From contig MPNW01000054.1 in assembly GCA_011800805.1 (NCBI GenBank), forward strand, positions 119,350 through 183,349: a stretch of DNA of 64,000 nt, written 5' to 3'. Position numbers and translations under genes: made by a program. The notes under the pieces are model-generated. The model ran no database searches. It was not told the origin of the DNA and saw only the letters and a program-made list of their open reading frames with translations. This stretch comes from Hirudo medicinalis (lineage: Eukaryota; Annelida; Clitellata; Hirudinida; Hirudinidae). Below, in pieces: positions 12,721 to 25,900 of this stretch; positions within the stretch are counted from its first letter, which is position 1; each line of letters starts with the position of its first letter.

Positions 12721-14680
12721 AATGACTTTGAATCTTTCGACTAATTATTACGTTTAATGAATTGAAAGGATAATTAAATTATTGTTTGGATAATTATTAA
12801 TGGTTGTCTTTCTAGTTTAATAAATTTATCAAATTCTATCCCGAATAAAATTATATTTTATATTTAAACGGTCGATTCTCTTTCTTATGCGATTATAATA
12901 ACATTTCAGATAAATCTCAAATAACGCTCAAAACATCGTTAAGACACAAGGGAGTTTATTCAAATAACTTCAAATAGTGTCATATGTCATAACGACGTAG
13001 ACAATCGTGGATACTTCTATTCGTGAATATGCACGCTGTGAGTACAATACTTGCAGGTAAAAAAGCAAGAAACTCGTATGTTATTTGTAAAGTAAAAGTT
13101 ACAGGTGAAGCGACCATCGAATGACCGGACGGAAGTGAAGCAGTTAGTCGACAAAAGAAAAACCATTTGAGCAGCCAACTAAATTAGAACCAATGGTATA
13201 AACGTCATTAACTTATAAATACTTTTTTCAATTGGAGATGAAACGAATCCAATCCAAAGTTAGAAAAAAATGGAATCGTTACCTTAAACGGATGAAGGAT
13301 GCCTTGAGGAAAAACCCAGACACTGTTCACACATCCAAGACAGGATTAACGTTTCCTGTTGTGATGTTCTTAGCAACAAAGTCTGCTGAGACAAATGGCC
13401 TAAAATACAATAATATATTATTTTCCTGACACATTTATCTAGTTTATTTATAGCAACAAATATAATAATATATTTAATAAATGAGAATTTCAATAAATCA
13501 ATATAAATAAACTGAATAACGAAGAAGTGAGACAATGAGGTGAATTGGGACAGTTATGAAAGAATGTGCTACCAAATAGAGTTTTGACAAATTCAATGAT
13601 TTGGACTATGATTAAATAGTCGACAAATCGTAATATTTACGTTAGTGAAACATCAAGAGATAGTTTGAACTTTTTTGTCGCACTTAACGGAAAGTTTGTA
13701 CTCGAATTATTAAATTGAAGATGTGAGAGTTGAAAGAAAAAGAAAGTTCCATGTCATCTTTCATTATTCATTTTTTTCTGATAATAAATGTATGTGGCTC
13801 GTCTCCTTTCATTCTTTTCTTGGAAATAGCTGAAACGAAATTCCTGCATTTCCAGGAAAGTGTATATTTATATCTTATAAAGAATTTTTCTACACGAAAA
13901 GATTTCTCTTAGCTAAAAGCACTAAATTACTTACATTTAGTTTGCGATTGTGTTACTTCATCTTAAGTTGAACTTCACCTCATCGACGTTTTCCCTCAAT
14001 ATATTGATCTTTGTCTTCTGCTTAGTCTATAAATGGTTCGATATGAATAGAATGCGAAATTTGTTTGATTTTTGATCATGTTTGGGGCTTTAATAATTAC
14101 CCATTTTCATGGTTTTATGAAACTACCGTTTCTCCATTGCTTATATACTTGATTAAAGCCCATTGCATAGCTAGGACGATTTGGACTATTTCTCCAATGG
14201 ATCGAGTGAAGCCTCATCAATAATATTTCTAAATGGGTCTCCACGCTCTGTTTGAAATAGTAGTTGGGAGCACCCGACTGATTAAAAGGTGTTGCCCAGA
14301 GAGCGGTAGGAGATTCAAGGAGCCAAAGGCTTAACGGGCTTCATGTTCCTTAGCTTTCTATGTGGAGTCTTACCTTTTTAAAACTAACTTAATTGTAATT
14401 AATTTTAACAGCGACATCTAGTGAAATGATGGGAATATTGAAATTAAGTAAAATGATGACCTGGAAACCTACCTCATCCAGTAGTATACTTCATTACGTT
14501 ACAATTATTTTGTCCGTAAACTGTAAACAATATAAACAACCTAGATCTTGTAAACCTAAATACATTGATTAATAATAATTCATAAAGTTTAAAAAATTCA
14601 AATATCATGCAAGAGAAAAAGTTAGTATTGAAATGTTGCTGTTGGTGTTGTTCACTAACGACCGTTACATAACTAGATGA
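12721..14680. other. Intergenic, no supported gene
   Basis: AT-rich DNA upstream of the minus-strand 12-exon gene, probably containing its promoter. A 65-codon basic open frame at 13232-13429 and a 60-codon hydrophobic frame at 13730-13912 have no family or splice support. Confidence 0.4.
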
Positions 14681-14684
14681 TTGG

Positions 14685-14767
14685 GACGGTGCTCGCGCAA
14701 CAGGATTCGAATCCGTGCTGCCATCATGAGAGGAGGAAAGTCTTAACCATCAGACCATGCGGGATTT
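14685..14767 (-). mobile_element. tRNA-derived SINE relic
   Basis: On the minus strand an A-box-like TGGTCTGATGGTTAAGAC (about 14740-14757) is followed about 30 nt later by a near-perfect B box, GGATTCGAATCC (14703-14714). This spacing is typical of RNA polymerase III promoters in tRNA-derived SINEs. The acceptor and T stems do not fold well enough for a functional tRNA, so I call a SINE or tRNA relic. Confidence 0.45.
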
Positions 14768-15763
14768 AATTTAATTAATTTTGAAAAATTTTACATCCGA
14801 ATTTACAGATTTGCACATCCAATAGATTTACCATCTCGTCATAATCTATCTGCCGAAACAAGGCAATCCCCTAAGACTCCAGATAGATCGAACATATGAA
14901 AGGTCACAGAAAATCTTAATTTCTATCGCATGCATGTCCATTCTGAGGAGCTAAGTTTTACAATGGCTTTTAATAAATGCGTTCCTTAGGACACGATTTC
15001 ACAAGATCGAATCACCTGTTTGTTACTCGTAATAACATGCCTTTCTACTTACAACCAATAGTCGATCGCAGAGATTCTTTTTTAAATTTTTAAATGTCGT
15101 GGCACGAGAGAAATATTGTTATCCTTTGATCTTTTTTAATAAACATCAAAATTTATTAAATGTTATATTTATGTTGATGTTCGGCAATATCAAAATATCA
15201 AAAAATGATGGTAAAGTGGAGAACTAAAGTTTTACAACTTCATCACGAGTTTTCGTGAGCATCGAAGGTAATTGTCCTCCAACGCAATTTGCGGGAGCCA
15301 GCGTTAAAGTAACTTCAACAAACCATATCACGACTTTGCAATTTGAATTTAGTTGCCAAAAACGGATTTTGACTATCTCAGATTTATTTGTTAATTCATA
15401 ATAAACATAAGAGTTTCAGGACCTCAACTCCTGCCACTCGTCCCCCAGCAATAAATAACGTGACCCTGACCTTAGGTGCGACCCTACTATTGGTTTATGT
15501 GGGTGGCTATGTAGGCGATGTTTTTTCACCTGTGGTTTGTTGTCGTGGGGCATTTGTCCTGAAACCACTCACGTCAATAACTTCTGAGTGTTAAAAATAG
15601 TAAAGACCTTGCTCTCGGCGATAAACAATCGTTTTTTTTTTTTTTAAGAAAAAGCAATTAACGAGACATGTTCGAGAAGTAGCTCCGCCATCCGGCTTTC
15701 AAGCTAAACAATTCTCTGAATTTTATAGCTAGAACTTCAATCTCCTGAACATCGGTCCAGGTC

Positions 15764-15846
15764 ACTGCTTTTCCGAGGAGGTCGAGTGGTCACTGACCGC
15801 ATTTACGATCCGATTTCGATACCCACGTCGGGAAGCCTCGAGCGCA
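15764..15846 (+). mobile_element. tRNA-derived SINE relic
   Basis: Plus-strand A-box-like GGTCGAGTGGTCACTGACC (from about 15779) and B-box-like GATTTCGATACC (15812-15823), with flanks CTTTTCC and GGGAAG that could weakly pair. The T arm does not form, so this is tRNA-like rather than a tRNA gene. It lies about 0.5 kb upstream of the nuclear receptor gene. Confidence 0.4.
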
Positions 15847-16068
15847 TGAAAAATAGACGAAACGAAACCTCAAATGCTATGTTGTGCTGATGGTAGAAAT
15901 TAAAATGTTTGCAAAAAATGTTTATTTACTTGAGCATTTTGTCCCAACGACTCTGCTTTCTGAGAGTTCGTGGTCCACTTGTTTCATAAGCTGCCGACGG
16001 TGTGTGCTCGCTGCGTATGCTCGGTGTGAGCTTGCATAGAACGGTGGGCACCAACCAGACGGCCCGGA

Positions 16069-16082
16069 TTATATAAATCTTA
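16069..16082 (+). promoter_or_regulatory. Candidate TATA box for the receptor gene
   Basis: ATTATATAAATCT lies about 300 bp upstream of the receptor ATG at 16373, within a locally GC-richer stretch. This is a motif match only; no start site can be seen. Confidence 0.3.
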
Positions 16083-16372
16083 GCGCGCTAAAATTTACAG
16101 ATCGCGTTTAGATGTTTGTATAAAATCGCGAATAGACTTAAAAGTCGAAAATTATTTTTAAACTAGCTTTTGATATTTTCACCCGGTATTAAAATTCCTT
16201 CCTCGGATGCCTTACAGTCGGACCAAGATTCAAGGTTGAAGTTACTCGTGAGTGAGAATCTACTTTAGAAAGAATAGGTTTAATCGAACTGACAGAAAAT
16301 CTCGCAACCACAAGAACATTTGCAGAGTCCCTTGTAATTAAATGAACGGATACGCAGGAACCAGTTACAGAG

Positions 16373-19300
16373 ATGGGTCCTTGCCACACTGAAAAAACAA
16401 CAAGGCAAGTTGATGGAGGTAAGCCATTTCATTCCAAGGGCAGTCTAGAATATGTCATGGCCAATTCGTCGCCTGCGCCTCACCAGATCAAACCAAAGCT
16501 ACTTTTCAATTTATTAGTTAATGATAACGAGGAATATCAAAGACCAAAGTCGGGATACCTGAAACCATTTGATGCCGATGCTCATGGTAGCTTCAGGCAA
16601 TCTTCAGAGTGCATATCATTCAATCCAGCAACCTGTAAAGAACCGACTAGTTTCAAACCTGAGGCCTTAAATCAACATTTCCGTAAAGACTTGGATCACA
16701 TGGCCAAAGTGGAAATGACAAGAAATAAATTGAAGATATTGCTGACAGAACCTTATGATAAAGGTACTGATTGCCTATCAAGGTCCTTCAGTGAACCCAT
16801 AACACCACCACCAGTAAGAAACATGCTCGAACTTGGTAAAAGAACAAATTCTGAAGGCAGCCAGTATAGGTCCCTGATTCTTAAAAAACGTCAGAAAGAC
16901 ATGATACTCAGTCCAACATCCAAAGAAAGCCCATTGTTGCCAGAAGATCAGCTCAAAAACAAAAGAATGAAAAACGGTTTAAATCACGTTGAACAATCTA
17001 ATTCTAGTTTCTCAGGTAGAATTCCAAGTCAATTTGAAAACATGTCAAAGAAACATGAAACATCATTACTGAAAAAACTTCTCAGTAGGGTGGCTGATGA
17101 CGATTCAGAGCCAGAATATCCAAGCATATCCGGTGGCATCTGCTGCCCCATGAGAAGGTTAGCTGACAATAGAAGATCTCTGAGCAATTCAGATATATAC
17201 TCAACATCTACTTTAACATCTTTCCTAACACCATATCTTTCCATGTCCCAGCCAATCAGAAGGGTAAATTATGCTGTCAAGTTGGCTAATTCTACCAATG
17301 ACTTACTTTTCAGTTATCTCTGCAACTCTGTGCAGTATGCTCTGCGTCTTCCAGGCTTTGATCTTTTACCTGTAGATGACAAGAGATCAATGATCATTAA
17401 GGCAGCTCCTAGACTTATTTTGCTTAGCATGGCAAAAGAAAATTATCATCTGGAAGTGTGCATATCTGAGGAACCAGATAAGGAAAACAATGGTGAAGAA
17501 AGTTCTAAGCCAACAATAGATTTTGTAGAAAGCCTGAAGCTGTTCATCAAAAGGTTTCAACAGCACCAGATAACTGACAAAGAGTTTTCCTACCTCAAGC
17601 ACATTGCCCTCTATCAATACAACGGTAAATTAATTTTTTTTAGAGTGTTCAATAATTTTTAATCAACAACATAATTTCTCCCTCCTCATTAAAAGTTGCC
17701 CGACTAACGCAATGGTGAGCTTTAACGAAATGTGCGAAAGGTTACATGAGAAATTGCATGTGATAATATGAATGTCATTAGACGATTTATCAAAAGAATG
17801 CAAGGACACGATTAATAAATAATAAGTCCCTAATGTTCGGATAGTTCCGAGCACGCGACCTTGACACACGATAGTTAAATTCATCGTCTGCTACCATGTT
17901 GGGAGCGTTTAAGAGTGCATCGCGTTCAAACAATTTAGTTTAAAATAATTGGTCTAGGAACTCCCCAAATATATGCGCGTTAATATTAATAGCACGGAGA
18001 GAAGCTTTAATAAGATTCAGATTCGAATACATTTAAGTAGTCCAGAATCTTCAAACTCTTATGTGAAACCGAAAATGCCTCATGAATCATGAGCTGCAAA
18101 GTGAAAGTCGTGTCAGTCTATTCTCAGTAAGAAACGAAAACGGTTCTTCGCATTTCTAAAGTTCGTCCTGATGAGCTCAACTTTTGTCCTTGGACTAACC
18201 GGACCTCGCAGTTCGTAAGGAGAGTCGTCTCGCATAAAATAACAACTATTGTTCTCAGCAGATAGTAATTGTTTCTGATTTGAGTGATAATCACTAAAGT
18301 CAAACCGTAGTCAAAATATTTGAAGCTTTAAGCAGCCTATAAAGTGTCGCTAGAAACTTGACATTATTTTGCCATCTATTATTTAGTCCAAATACCATTT
18401 CATTTCAGGATGGTGTCAATCTAAATTAGAAACATACAGGCAATCGTTTAGCTTGTGTCGAATTCATTAGCACTGAAAAGCATTTCCTCTTTTCATTACA
18501 ATTGCGACAAGGACGAATAAAAATGAGCTGAGACAGGAGGAGAAAGTATTTCAATGGCTTCTTTTAGCGTAGGAAATTGCTTTCAAGTCCGACTTGAGCC
18601 AATGACATTTCAGAAGGTTCGAGATTGTTTTGCAAGGTTGAACGAGTCCTTCAAACGACAATGGTCCACTAGTTCAGTGCTGCTCTGGCGGCCTCGGTTT
18701 CGTTCACCGACATCTTCGTACTCTCCTACGGCAAACTTTTAAGTCTACGCATCGCTCTGAATTCCTTCACGAAATCATAAATTACAAAGTTCGCGTTCTC
18801 CGATTATGCAGTCATCATTCTTCAGATGGTTGTAGCTTTTAAATAATACTCACTGGATAATCTCAAGTCAATTTACTCGGTGTAATCATTCTCATATCAT
18901 CTATGTCACTACGGGCCAATTTATTATTCATTTCTGACTTTTTATTCTCGGTAATAAACGTCAGTTCGCTGCGCCCAAGGACATTTGAAAACTTGTTTAC
19001 AGTCTGTTACGCCTAGCGACGCTGTTAGGAGAGAACCTTGTCGGCAAATGAATGGATGAATTAATGAATATTTGATAAGATGCTCGGAAAATAAATTATA
19101 CGACGGCCAGAACAAAGTCGAGTTTGTAAATAAAAAATCTGGAATTAGTGAAGTAAACTGATTTCTAAGTAGACTTCCAGCATTTACAGATTGTAGAGAT
19201 GATCAGATTTGAGAGATGAGGCGATGAATTTTTTCTTTTTTTAAACTTCAAAATACCGAATAAGGGTTTGGATTTCCATAAAGATACAATAAATTTCTCA

Positions 19301-21906
19301 GCTGGCAAGCCTCGGTGGGCTGGCAAATAATCATGTCATCCGTTCAACTATCCTTCCCACTATCGAGTAAATGATATTCCCCTCCTCCATTTTCTTTCTT
19401 TATAAGGTCAGAGGACGATGAGAAAGCACTCGGCGGTCTCTTGTGCGATGAAAAGTGAATTTCCATTTCAAATTAACCATGAGAAGTCATGGTTTCCAAT
19501 AAGAGCGGCTGTGATATTTCTGAATGATCTTTCTTGTCGGAGTGTTTAAAATTCAAAACCTCCTGCTCATTTGATAGCACATTTTTTGAGTTAGCTTCTG
19601 ATTCTTCGAACGTCATCGACGTCGTTCGTCCGGTCACAGCTTGAGTTTCCCTTTGTCTGCTCTCGTTCGTGCTCAAACATTTCACAAACTCGGCCCCAAT
19701 TATTGTGGAAGTATCCGTTTAAGCCATTGCTTTTAGTCACTCTTCAATTATTCAAACGACATTTTCTTGCTCCATAAAGTTTAAGTCAGGCTAGTTAATT
19801 AAGTAATTGATTAATTGTCTTCAAAGTATCAGAGCTTGTTCGAAACCCTGGTAATCATACTAACTCGAACCGATATAAAAACGGAACAGAATTTGAATTA
19901 AAATCTCATTACCATCACTCATCATTTCGTGTTCATCGCGATAATTATTTTTTTGCTAGTTTTACTTTCTTGGATTAGTGCCATCAAAAGAATCGATTCT
20001 GCGTAAGTGATTGAAAGAGTGAGAAAGTGAAAGAATGAGGGACAAAGAGAGATAAGTAGCGAAGCGAAAGGCTGAATCATGAGCTGTGAGTCACCGACCT
20101 GTCACGTGGCATTTGAAAATGGAATTACCAGAAAAAGTGGTTGAATGAGCGAGCATTACGACCAGCAGGTTGCTTAAGGAGATCCAAATGAGATAAGAAT
20201 GAGCGTCAAGATCTGACGTTAGCGTGCACGATAGAAAAAGAGTTCAAGCGAAACCCAAGGTACAGGAATGATTCAGTGTACTATATCGGCTGAATCCATA
20301 AATACATCGATAATTGTGGCCTCTTTCCAACGAGAACTGAATTGGACTTTATCCTGGTCCCCTTACCAAGCCACCCACTTCGTTAGGAAGAACAAGAAAC
20401 TCCGCGATGGTCGGCAAGATAAAGATGGACAGAATTACTCGTAATATCCTATTTCGGGAAATAACTCTTCTAAATTTATCGCATGAGTTCGAACCTAGTC
20501 GAATGTAACTTGAATGATGTCAGAAATGTGCCTTGAGAGTTTATAATTACGAGGTCTTCACTTAATTGTTAGGTAATCAGTTATTAAATTAAATTTGGGA
20601 GAGACGCTTAAGTTTCTGGTTTTTTTTTTATACTTCTGCTGTAATTTCAAAAACAACTTAATGGGTGGAGCAATTTTATCGATGAGTCGTTGTTTACGTT
20701 AATAAATTGTGCTTGCGATGACCTGGTTCGAAGAATGACAGCAGAATATAATTCATTGTTCGTCAGCAAATAAAAGTACTTGACAAGGATCCAGACCAGC
20801 AGCTAGCAAATTTAAGAATATAAGTATTATTATTTAATGTTGATATCATGACACAATTTCAACTATTTCCACAATGTTTTGCCAAATCATCCATTTAGGA
20901 ATTCGAACGATGCATCTGGACCTTTCCTTGAACCGTTCTAAAAATAGATAAAGGGCGGTCCTTCTTGACTTACGTCATTTCCGCCTACGGGCCAATAACA
21001 ATCTTCGGTCGTGAGCGAAGACAGCAACATGCGTCTGCATGAATAGGCGCCATCCTGAAAAGTGAGGACGCGTTTTTACCTGCGTCGATCCGAAAATATC
21101 CTGTCCTTGAAAAAGAGGAATGTTTGATAAACAACATGCTCAATAACAACAACAACGATTGCCACTACGAAAACAACAGCTGTGAGAAATGCGCGTCAGT
21201 CTTAAAAGAGGAAAAATATGCTGACGAAGATTCATAGCGAATCTCGACAACATGGCGCTGCTGATGTTTTTGTTTATCGATTGAGGAGAGGAATTTAATG
21301 TCGATAATGACCTTGATAATTGATTCATTTTTTCCTGTTCAATTTATCGGCTCTCGGAAATCAATAGCTCTCTATTTGGTTCACAGAAGACACTTTTATT
21401 GCATACTTGATAGAACAGTCAGCGACCTTTAACTCTTTTCTTCAAGATTTAAAGTATTTAACGCCTCTTGAGATTTTTTTAACTGCCTGTTAATTTGATT
21501 AATTACATCTAGGTTCAAAATTCTGACTCCAATTAGGCTGTTTAAATAAAAAAAATTCAAATCATATCCTAACCACAAGTCAGTTGCCAAATTCTCTATT
21601 TTTTATAAATTTTCTTTAGATCCAAACAAACCTCTGGCAGCCAGCGAGCAGGTTAAGAAGAAACTTCTGGAAGTCTTTGACGGTCTCAGGGATCTGACGA
21701 GCGAGGACAAGACTCGTCACAGTCAGCTGCTTCTTCAGCTGCACTCTCTCTTCCAGCTCGACCTCAAAACGTTGGAGACCCTCTTCTTCCAGCCACTTCT
21801 CCAGAGTGTGGAATCACTCAAGAAACTCAAGCACCTCTACTCGGACGGAGCCTGGATGCCTGCCGATGGAAAGAATCAAGAAAGGTCCATGATAGTTTCT
21901 TTGTAA
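16373..21906 (+). CDS. NR0B-like (DAX1/SHP-type) nuclear receptor without DNA-binding domain
   Basis: Two exons, 16373-17624 and 21620-21906, joined in phase 1, give 512 residues. Residues 1-290 lack any zinc-finger DNA-binding domain but hold three LxxLL boxes: LFNLL (44-48), LKILL (120-124) and LKKLL (233-237). From about residue 300 there is a nuclear-receptor ligand-binding domain. The helix 3-5 signature VQYALRLPGFDLLPVDDKRS is followed by LILLSMAKENYHLEV, then TDKEFSYLKHIALYQYND, and near the end LETLFFQPLLQSVESL, matching the LFFRPIIG segment of DAX1/NR2 receptors. NR0B proteins are known to lack a DBD, use LxxLL-like boxes to bind other receptors as corepressors, and have one intron within the LBD at about this place. 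The 4 kb intron here interrupts the codon just after LYQYN. The AF-2 helix is not obvious. Candidate AATAAA near 22427. Confidence 0.82.
17625..21619 (+). other. 4-kb intron of the NR0B-like gene
   Basis: Bounded by GGTAAAT and TTTCTTTAG. It contains no supported exon or transposon. Short open frames at 18554-18742 and 19473-19685 look like chance. It is the longest intron in the window and a plausible place for regulatory DNA. Confidence 0.6.
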
Positions 21907-22969
21907 TGGCATAACCCTCGAGAGTACTTCAGAGATCTCAAGGGCTGCCTCTTTAATGGCTCTGTGGCACTTTCATGTCATCGACTTCGTCAGTCTAGTT
22001 TTTTATCCTGAATTGAATTTCAGCGAATTGCAGCAGAGAATTATTTTGACGCCAAAGTGAATTATCGAGTGATTGCGATAGCTTTCCAGGAATTCAGTGT
22101 AATGAAGATTTGTGACCTCTTGAGGTCATCTCCTTGAAGTGAACTCCTCCCCTGGGTGCATCTTTTGTCAGACTTATTCATGTTTGTGTTGTTCATCTGT
22201 ATGTCCAGATACAGTATTCCACAGATAAACAGAATGATTTGGTAGTGTTCTTGCAAATGTTATTCCCACTGTGTTGTCAGTGTTGTCATCCTAATTTACA
22301 TATTGTAGTTTTAGTGAGTAGATGTTGTCATGGTTTACATCAAAGCATTTCTTTTTTTAAGGCCTTTTTTTTTATCTGATTGTGAAATGCGTGCATTAAG
22401 TTTCGAAGGTTTCAAATTATTTTTGCAATAAATAAAAGATGATACAAAGGTTTGAATATCCGAGGTTGTATTTTCAATGTTTGCTATTATTTTAGGGGAA
22501 TTTTGCTGATTCACTCTTTTGTCGTACGCATGTGTAGACCATGCTAGTAGACGTCAAACAATATCTGACAGATAAACGTTCGATTATATAGAATTAAAAA
22601 AAAATGTTCTCAAGAAATTGTCAAGAATGGCGTGCAATCGCTTCATTGGGAGGACAACACGAAAAGTCTGAATCGCTCTCGAGAGCAAGTCGAATCATAA
22701 GAGTTTATCACAAAGACTTGGGTCTTGTTGACCGGTATAAATAATTATGTTGTGTTATGGCAAAGAATCCCTACACCATACAGCTCATTGGTGTTAGAAT
22801 TAATGAGGTTCTCGACATTATTACCACGATTACTAGCATTTCCTAAGAGAACAAAGGTACATGACGAGCAAGAAACTCATTTTTTTTAATGAATTGAAGT
22901 TTATTTCAAGTCCATCGCCAGTTCAAATTCATGCTTCATAAAAAAATTCCCTTGTTTAAATCAGTTCGA
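21907..22969. other. Tail-to-tail spacer between receptor gene and PFAS
   Basis: The 3' ends of two convergent genes. Candidate polyadenylation signals are AATAAA near 22427 for the plus-strand gene and, for PFAS, AATAAA on the minus strand at about 22900-22905, some 65 nt after its stop. No other feature seen. Confidence 0.5.
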
Positions 22970-25900
22970 TCACAACTGCTCTTTGAGACACCAGAGGTAA
23001 GCGTTCTTAAACATGCACATCCATGGTGATGTCGTTACCTTGGCCTGCCATTCTGAATGGACGTAAGGCCACTGCCACATGAGGGTGCCTCTTTCAGGAT
23101 GAGGCATCATGGCCAAGTGGCGACCGTCGGGAGAGCACAGACCGGCTATGGCTTCCACACTGCCGTTGGGATTCATTGGATATTTCATGGTTGGCTGCCC
23201 AACGCTGTCCACATATTTCAGAGCCACCATCTCCTTCTGAATGCAGGCCTTTAAAAGGTCATCACTTCTAAACTGGAAGCGACCTGGAAAGTTCAAGGTC
23301 ACAGAGATTAGATGCAGAATGAGAATAGTTGATGGTTATCTCAACCACCCAAATAGTTCATTAATAACGTCATTAACGACTCCCTCAGATTCATTTTAAA
23401 AGTTAATGGTTTTATTATTACTATTAATACTATTATTAATATTATTATTCCATCTTCTGGATTAAAAACTGAACTTGAGCACACAATTACCAACTCACCT
23501 TCTCCATGAGCGACCCACACTCCAAGGACAGATTCCTGCATCCCTGAGAGCATGATGGATGGACTCCTCTCAATCTTGACACTCACAAATCTTGACTCAT
23601 ATCTTCCACTCAGATTTCTCTCCAACATGACTTCCTGATCCTTGTTCTCAGTCTTCTGAGGTTCAATATCAGTCCAACCCAAGTAGCTCATCAGTTGACA
23701 GCCATTGCAGACTCCCAGACTGAAAGTGTTGGATCTCCTGACAAAATTGGCAAACTGGTTCCTCAGACGTTCGTTGAATTTGATGGCCGTGGCCCAACCT
23801 GGAAGTCGTAAAAAGGTCTCGGTGTCATCAGGAAAGATTACGCAGCTATTTTAAATGCAGTGTATTTCGACAGTGTGTTCCACTTAATTAGGAGTCATAC
23901 ATAAATTATACAACAATAACAACTGAAATTAGGCACAATTAAGAACCATGCTCATGTGACTAACAAAAGTCCAGCCACACAAAAACAAGGTAATACGACT
24001 GTAATTAGGTAAAATAAAGGCATCTAAATGCATTACAAACATTTCAATTTGCTATTGGCAACTAATTAAATCACCCAACCGACCAACCTTTGCCCGACCC
24101 GAAAACATCAGCATAGCTGAAGCCTCCTACGAAGACCACGCCCCTAAATCGGTCAAGATCCACACTGCAGCCGAGCAGATCCTGCATGTTTATGTCCCAC
24201 ACTTCAAAACCTGCCATGAACAGAGAGCTGGCCATCTCTCTATCTCCATTGCTTCCTTCCTCTCTTATCACAGCCACCTGTATTACCTGACTTCTGTCGA
24301 TAATGCCTGTAAATAGATTGGAGTGTGTGTGTGTATGTGGAGGTAGTAAAAATAATTTAACTAAAAAATATCTTCTATGTCACAAGAGGGCACTTGAAAT
24401 AATAGCAAATCAACAGCACCATGGTAATGATACAGCAGCAATTACAATAAGGTTAGTAACAAAGGGGTCAAATATTCAAAGGAATTTATTGTTAATAAAA
24501 TACAGAAAACGTCCAAATTTAACCTGGAATGGTAACATTGATCAACTCCTCTGGGTCAAAGTTCAACTTGAACTGTGGATTCCTTGCCTCCAGAAGCCAA
24601 TCAACTTCTTGCTGGACGCAGAGAGGATTCGACTGCAACTTTTCCAGTTCGAAACTCGTTTCTTCCCAGATGTTTCTCAGCTCAGGGGTCTTACCCTGCA
24701 GCACCAGGCTGCCATTAAAGCTGACTTCGACCTATTAATTGGGAATACTTAATTTGAGGTTTTCAAAACGTGGAAGAATGTCTTTTGTAATGACAAATGA
24801 CCGTAATGCATGTCATTGCCACTCGAGGTTAATTTCATATAAAAGAAAATAAGATGATACTCGATAAAATTCTACAGAGAATCGGCTATCATGTAAATCA
24901 ATATTGATGATGGTATAAATAACAATAATAATAATAAAATCCAACAACAAAATCAACAATAACAATATTAGCACCAAACGATTAGTATTCAAACCTCAAA
25001 GGATGCAGAGGAGGACCATCCAATAACATGGCAGGGGATGCTGAGACTTTCAAACTTTTCCACAACAAACTGCAGATTCTCTTCTGAAACTTCGAGGAGG
25101 TAACCAAGCTCCTCGGCAAACAAGAACTCCATGAGAGAGGCTGTGAATATTAATATAATAATAATAATATAATAATTACTATAATATATTATAATATATA
25201 AAAATAATAAAATTATATTATTAATAATACATAATATAATTAATAATAATAATAATTTAAATAATGACAAACCATTATCAATGAGCTGTGACTCAAAGTG
25301 GAGGTGAAGTCCACAGTTGCCAGCGAATGCCATTTCAAGGGCACAGGTGATCAGACCTCCGTCGCTGACGTCATGACCAGCTGCTAACTTGCCATCTGGG
25401 GATTGAAATGTAATTTTAACCTGTTGATTTGATTAAAGTTGAATAATCTCCTTATCATAATAACAACAACAACAACAACAACAACAATAATAATAATAAG
25501 AAGAATAATAACGGTACTGTTACGGAACAACCTAGCGCTATTATGTAATACCAGTACTAAGCCGTAATGCCAAGGAACAGTAAACACAAGCATTACAAGA
25601 TATTAAATGATCCTGTATCAACATAGTTTCCTCTTACCTGCAATCAATTCCTGCATGGCTTTAAAAGACTTTGCAAACAATTCTGGGAGTTCAAGGTCGG
25701 GCGAAGACCTGCCAACGAAATTGAAGCACTGAGCGAGTGCCGATCCGCCGAGTCGATGCTTGCCGGGAGTGAGTGGAATGTACACAATCGATCCTGAAAA
25801 GCAAGTATCAAAATTATTATAAAAATACTACAGTATTAGCATCCAAACAACTATTGCACGTTGGCCAAAAATGAACAAAAATAAGAATCGCTTAAGAAAC

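Noticed and set aside
13232..13429. 65-codon basic peptide
   Set aside because: Only length and charge support it; no family recognised.
14685..14767. Functional tRNA gene
   Set aside because: B box is good but acceptor and T stems do not pair; better as a SINE relic.
15764..15846. Functional tRNA gene
   Set aside because: Some acceptor pairing but no T arm.
16373..17662. Single-exon reading of the receptor to the stop at 17662
   Set aside because: A GGTAAAT donor at 17625 and an in-phase exon at 21620 complete the ligand-binding domain; the unspliced tail is intron.
22970..23302. An additional last intron in PFAS at WQAK|GTAACG
   Set aside because: Reading through gives TTSPW and the normal family ending with a stop.
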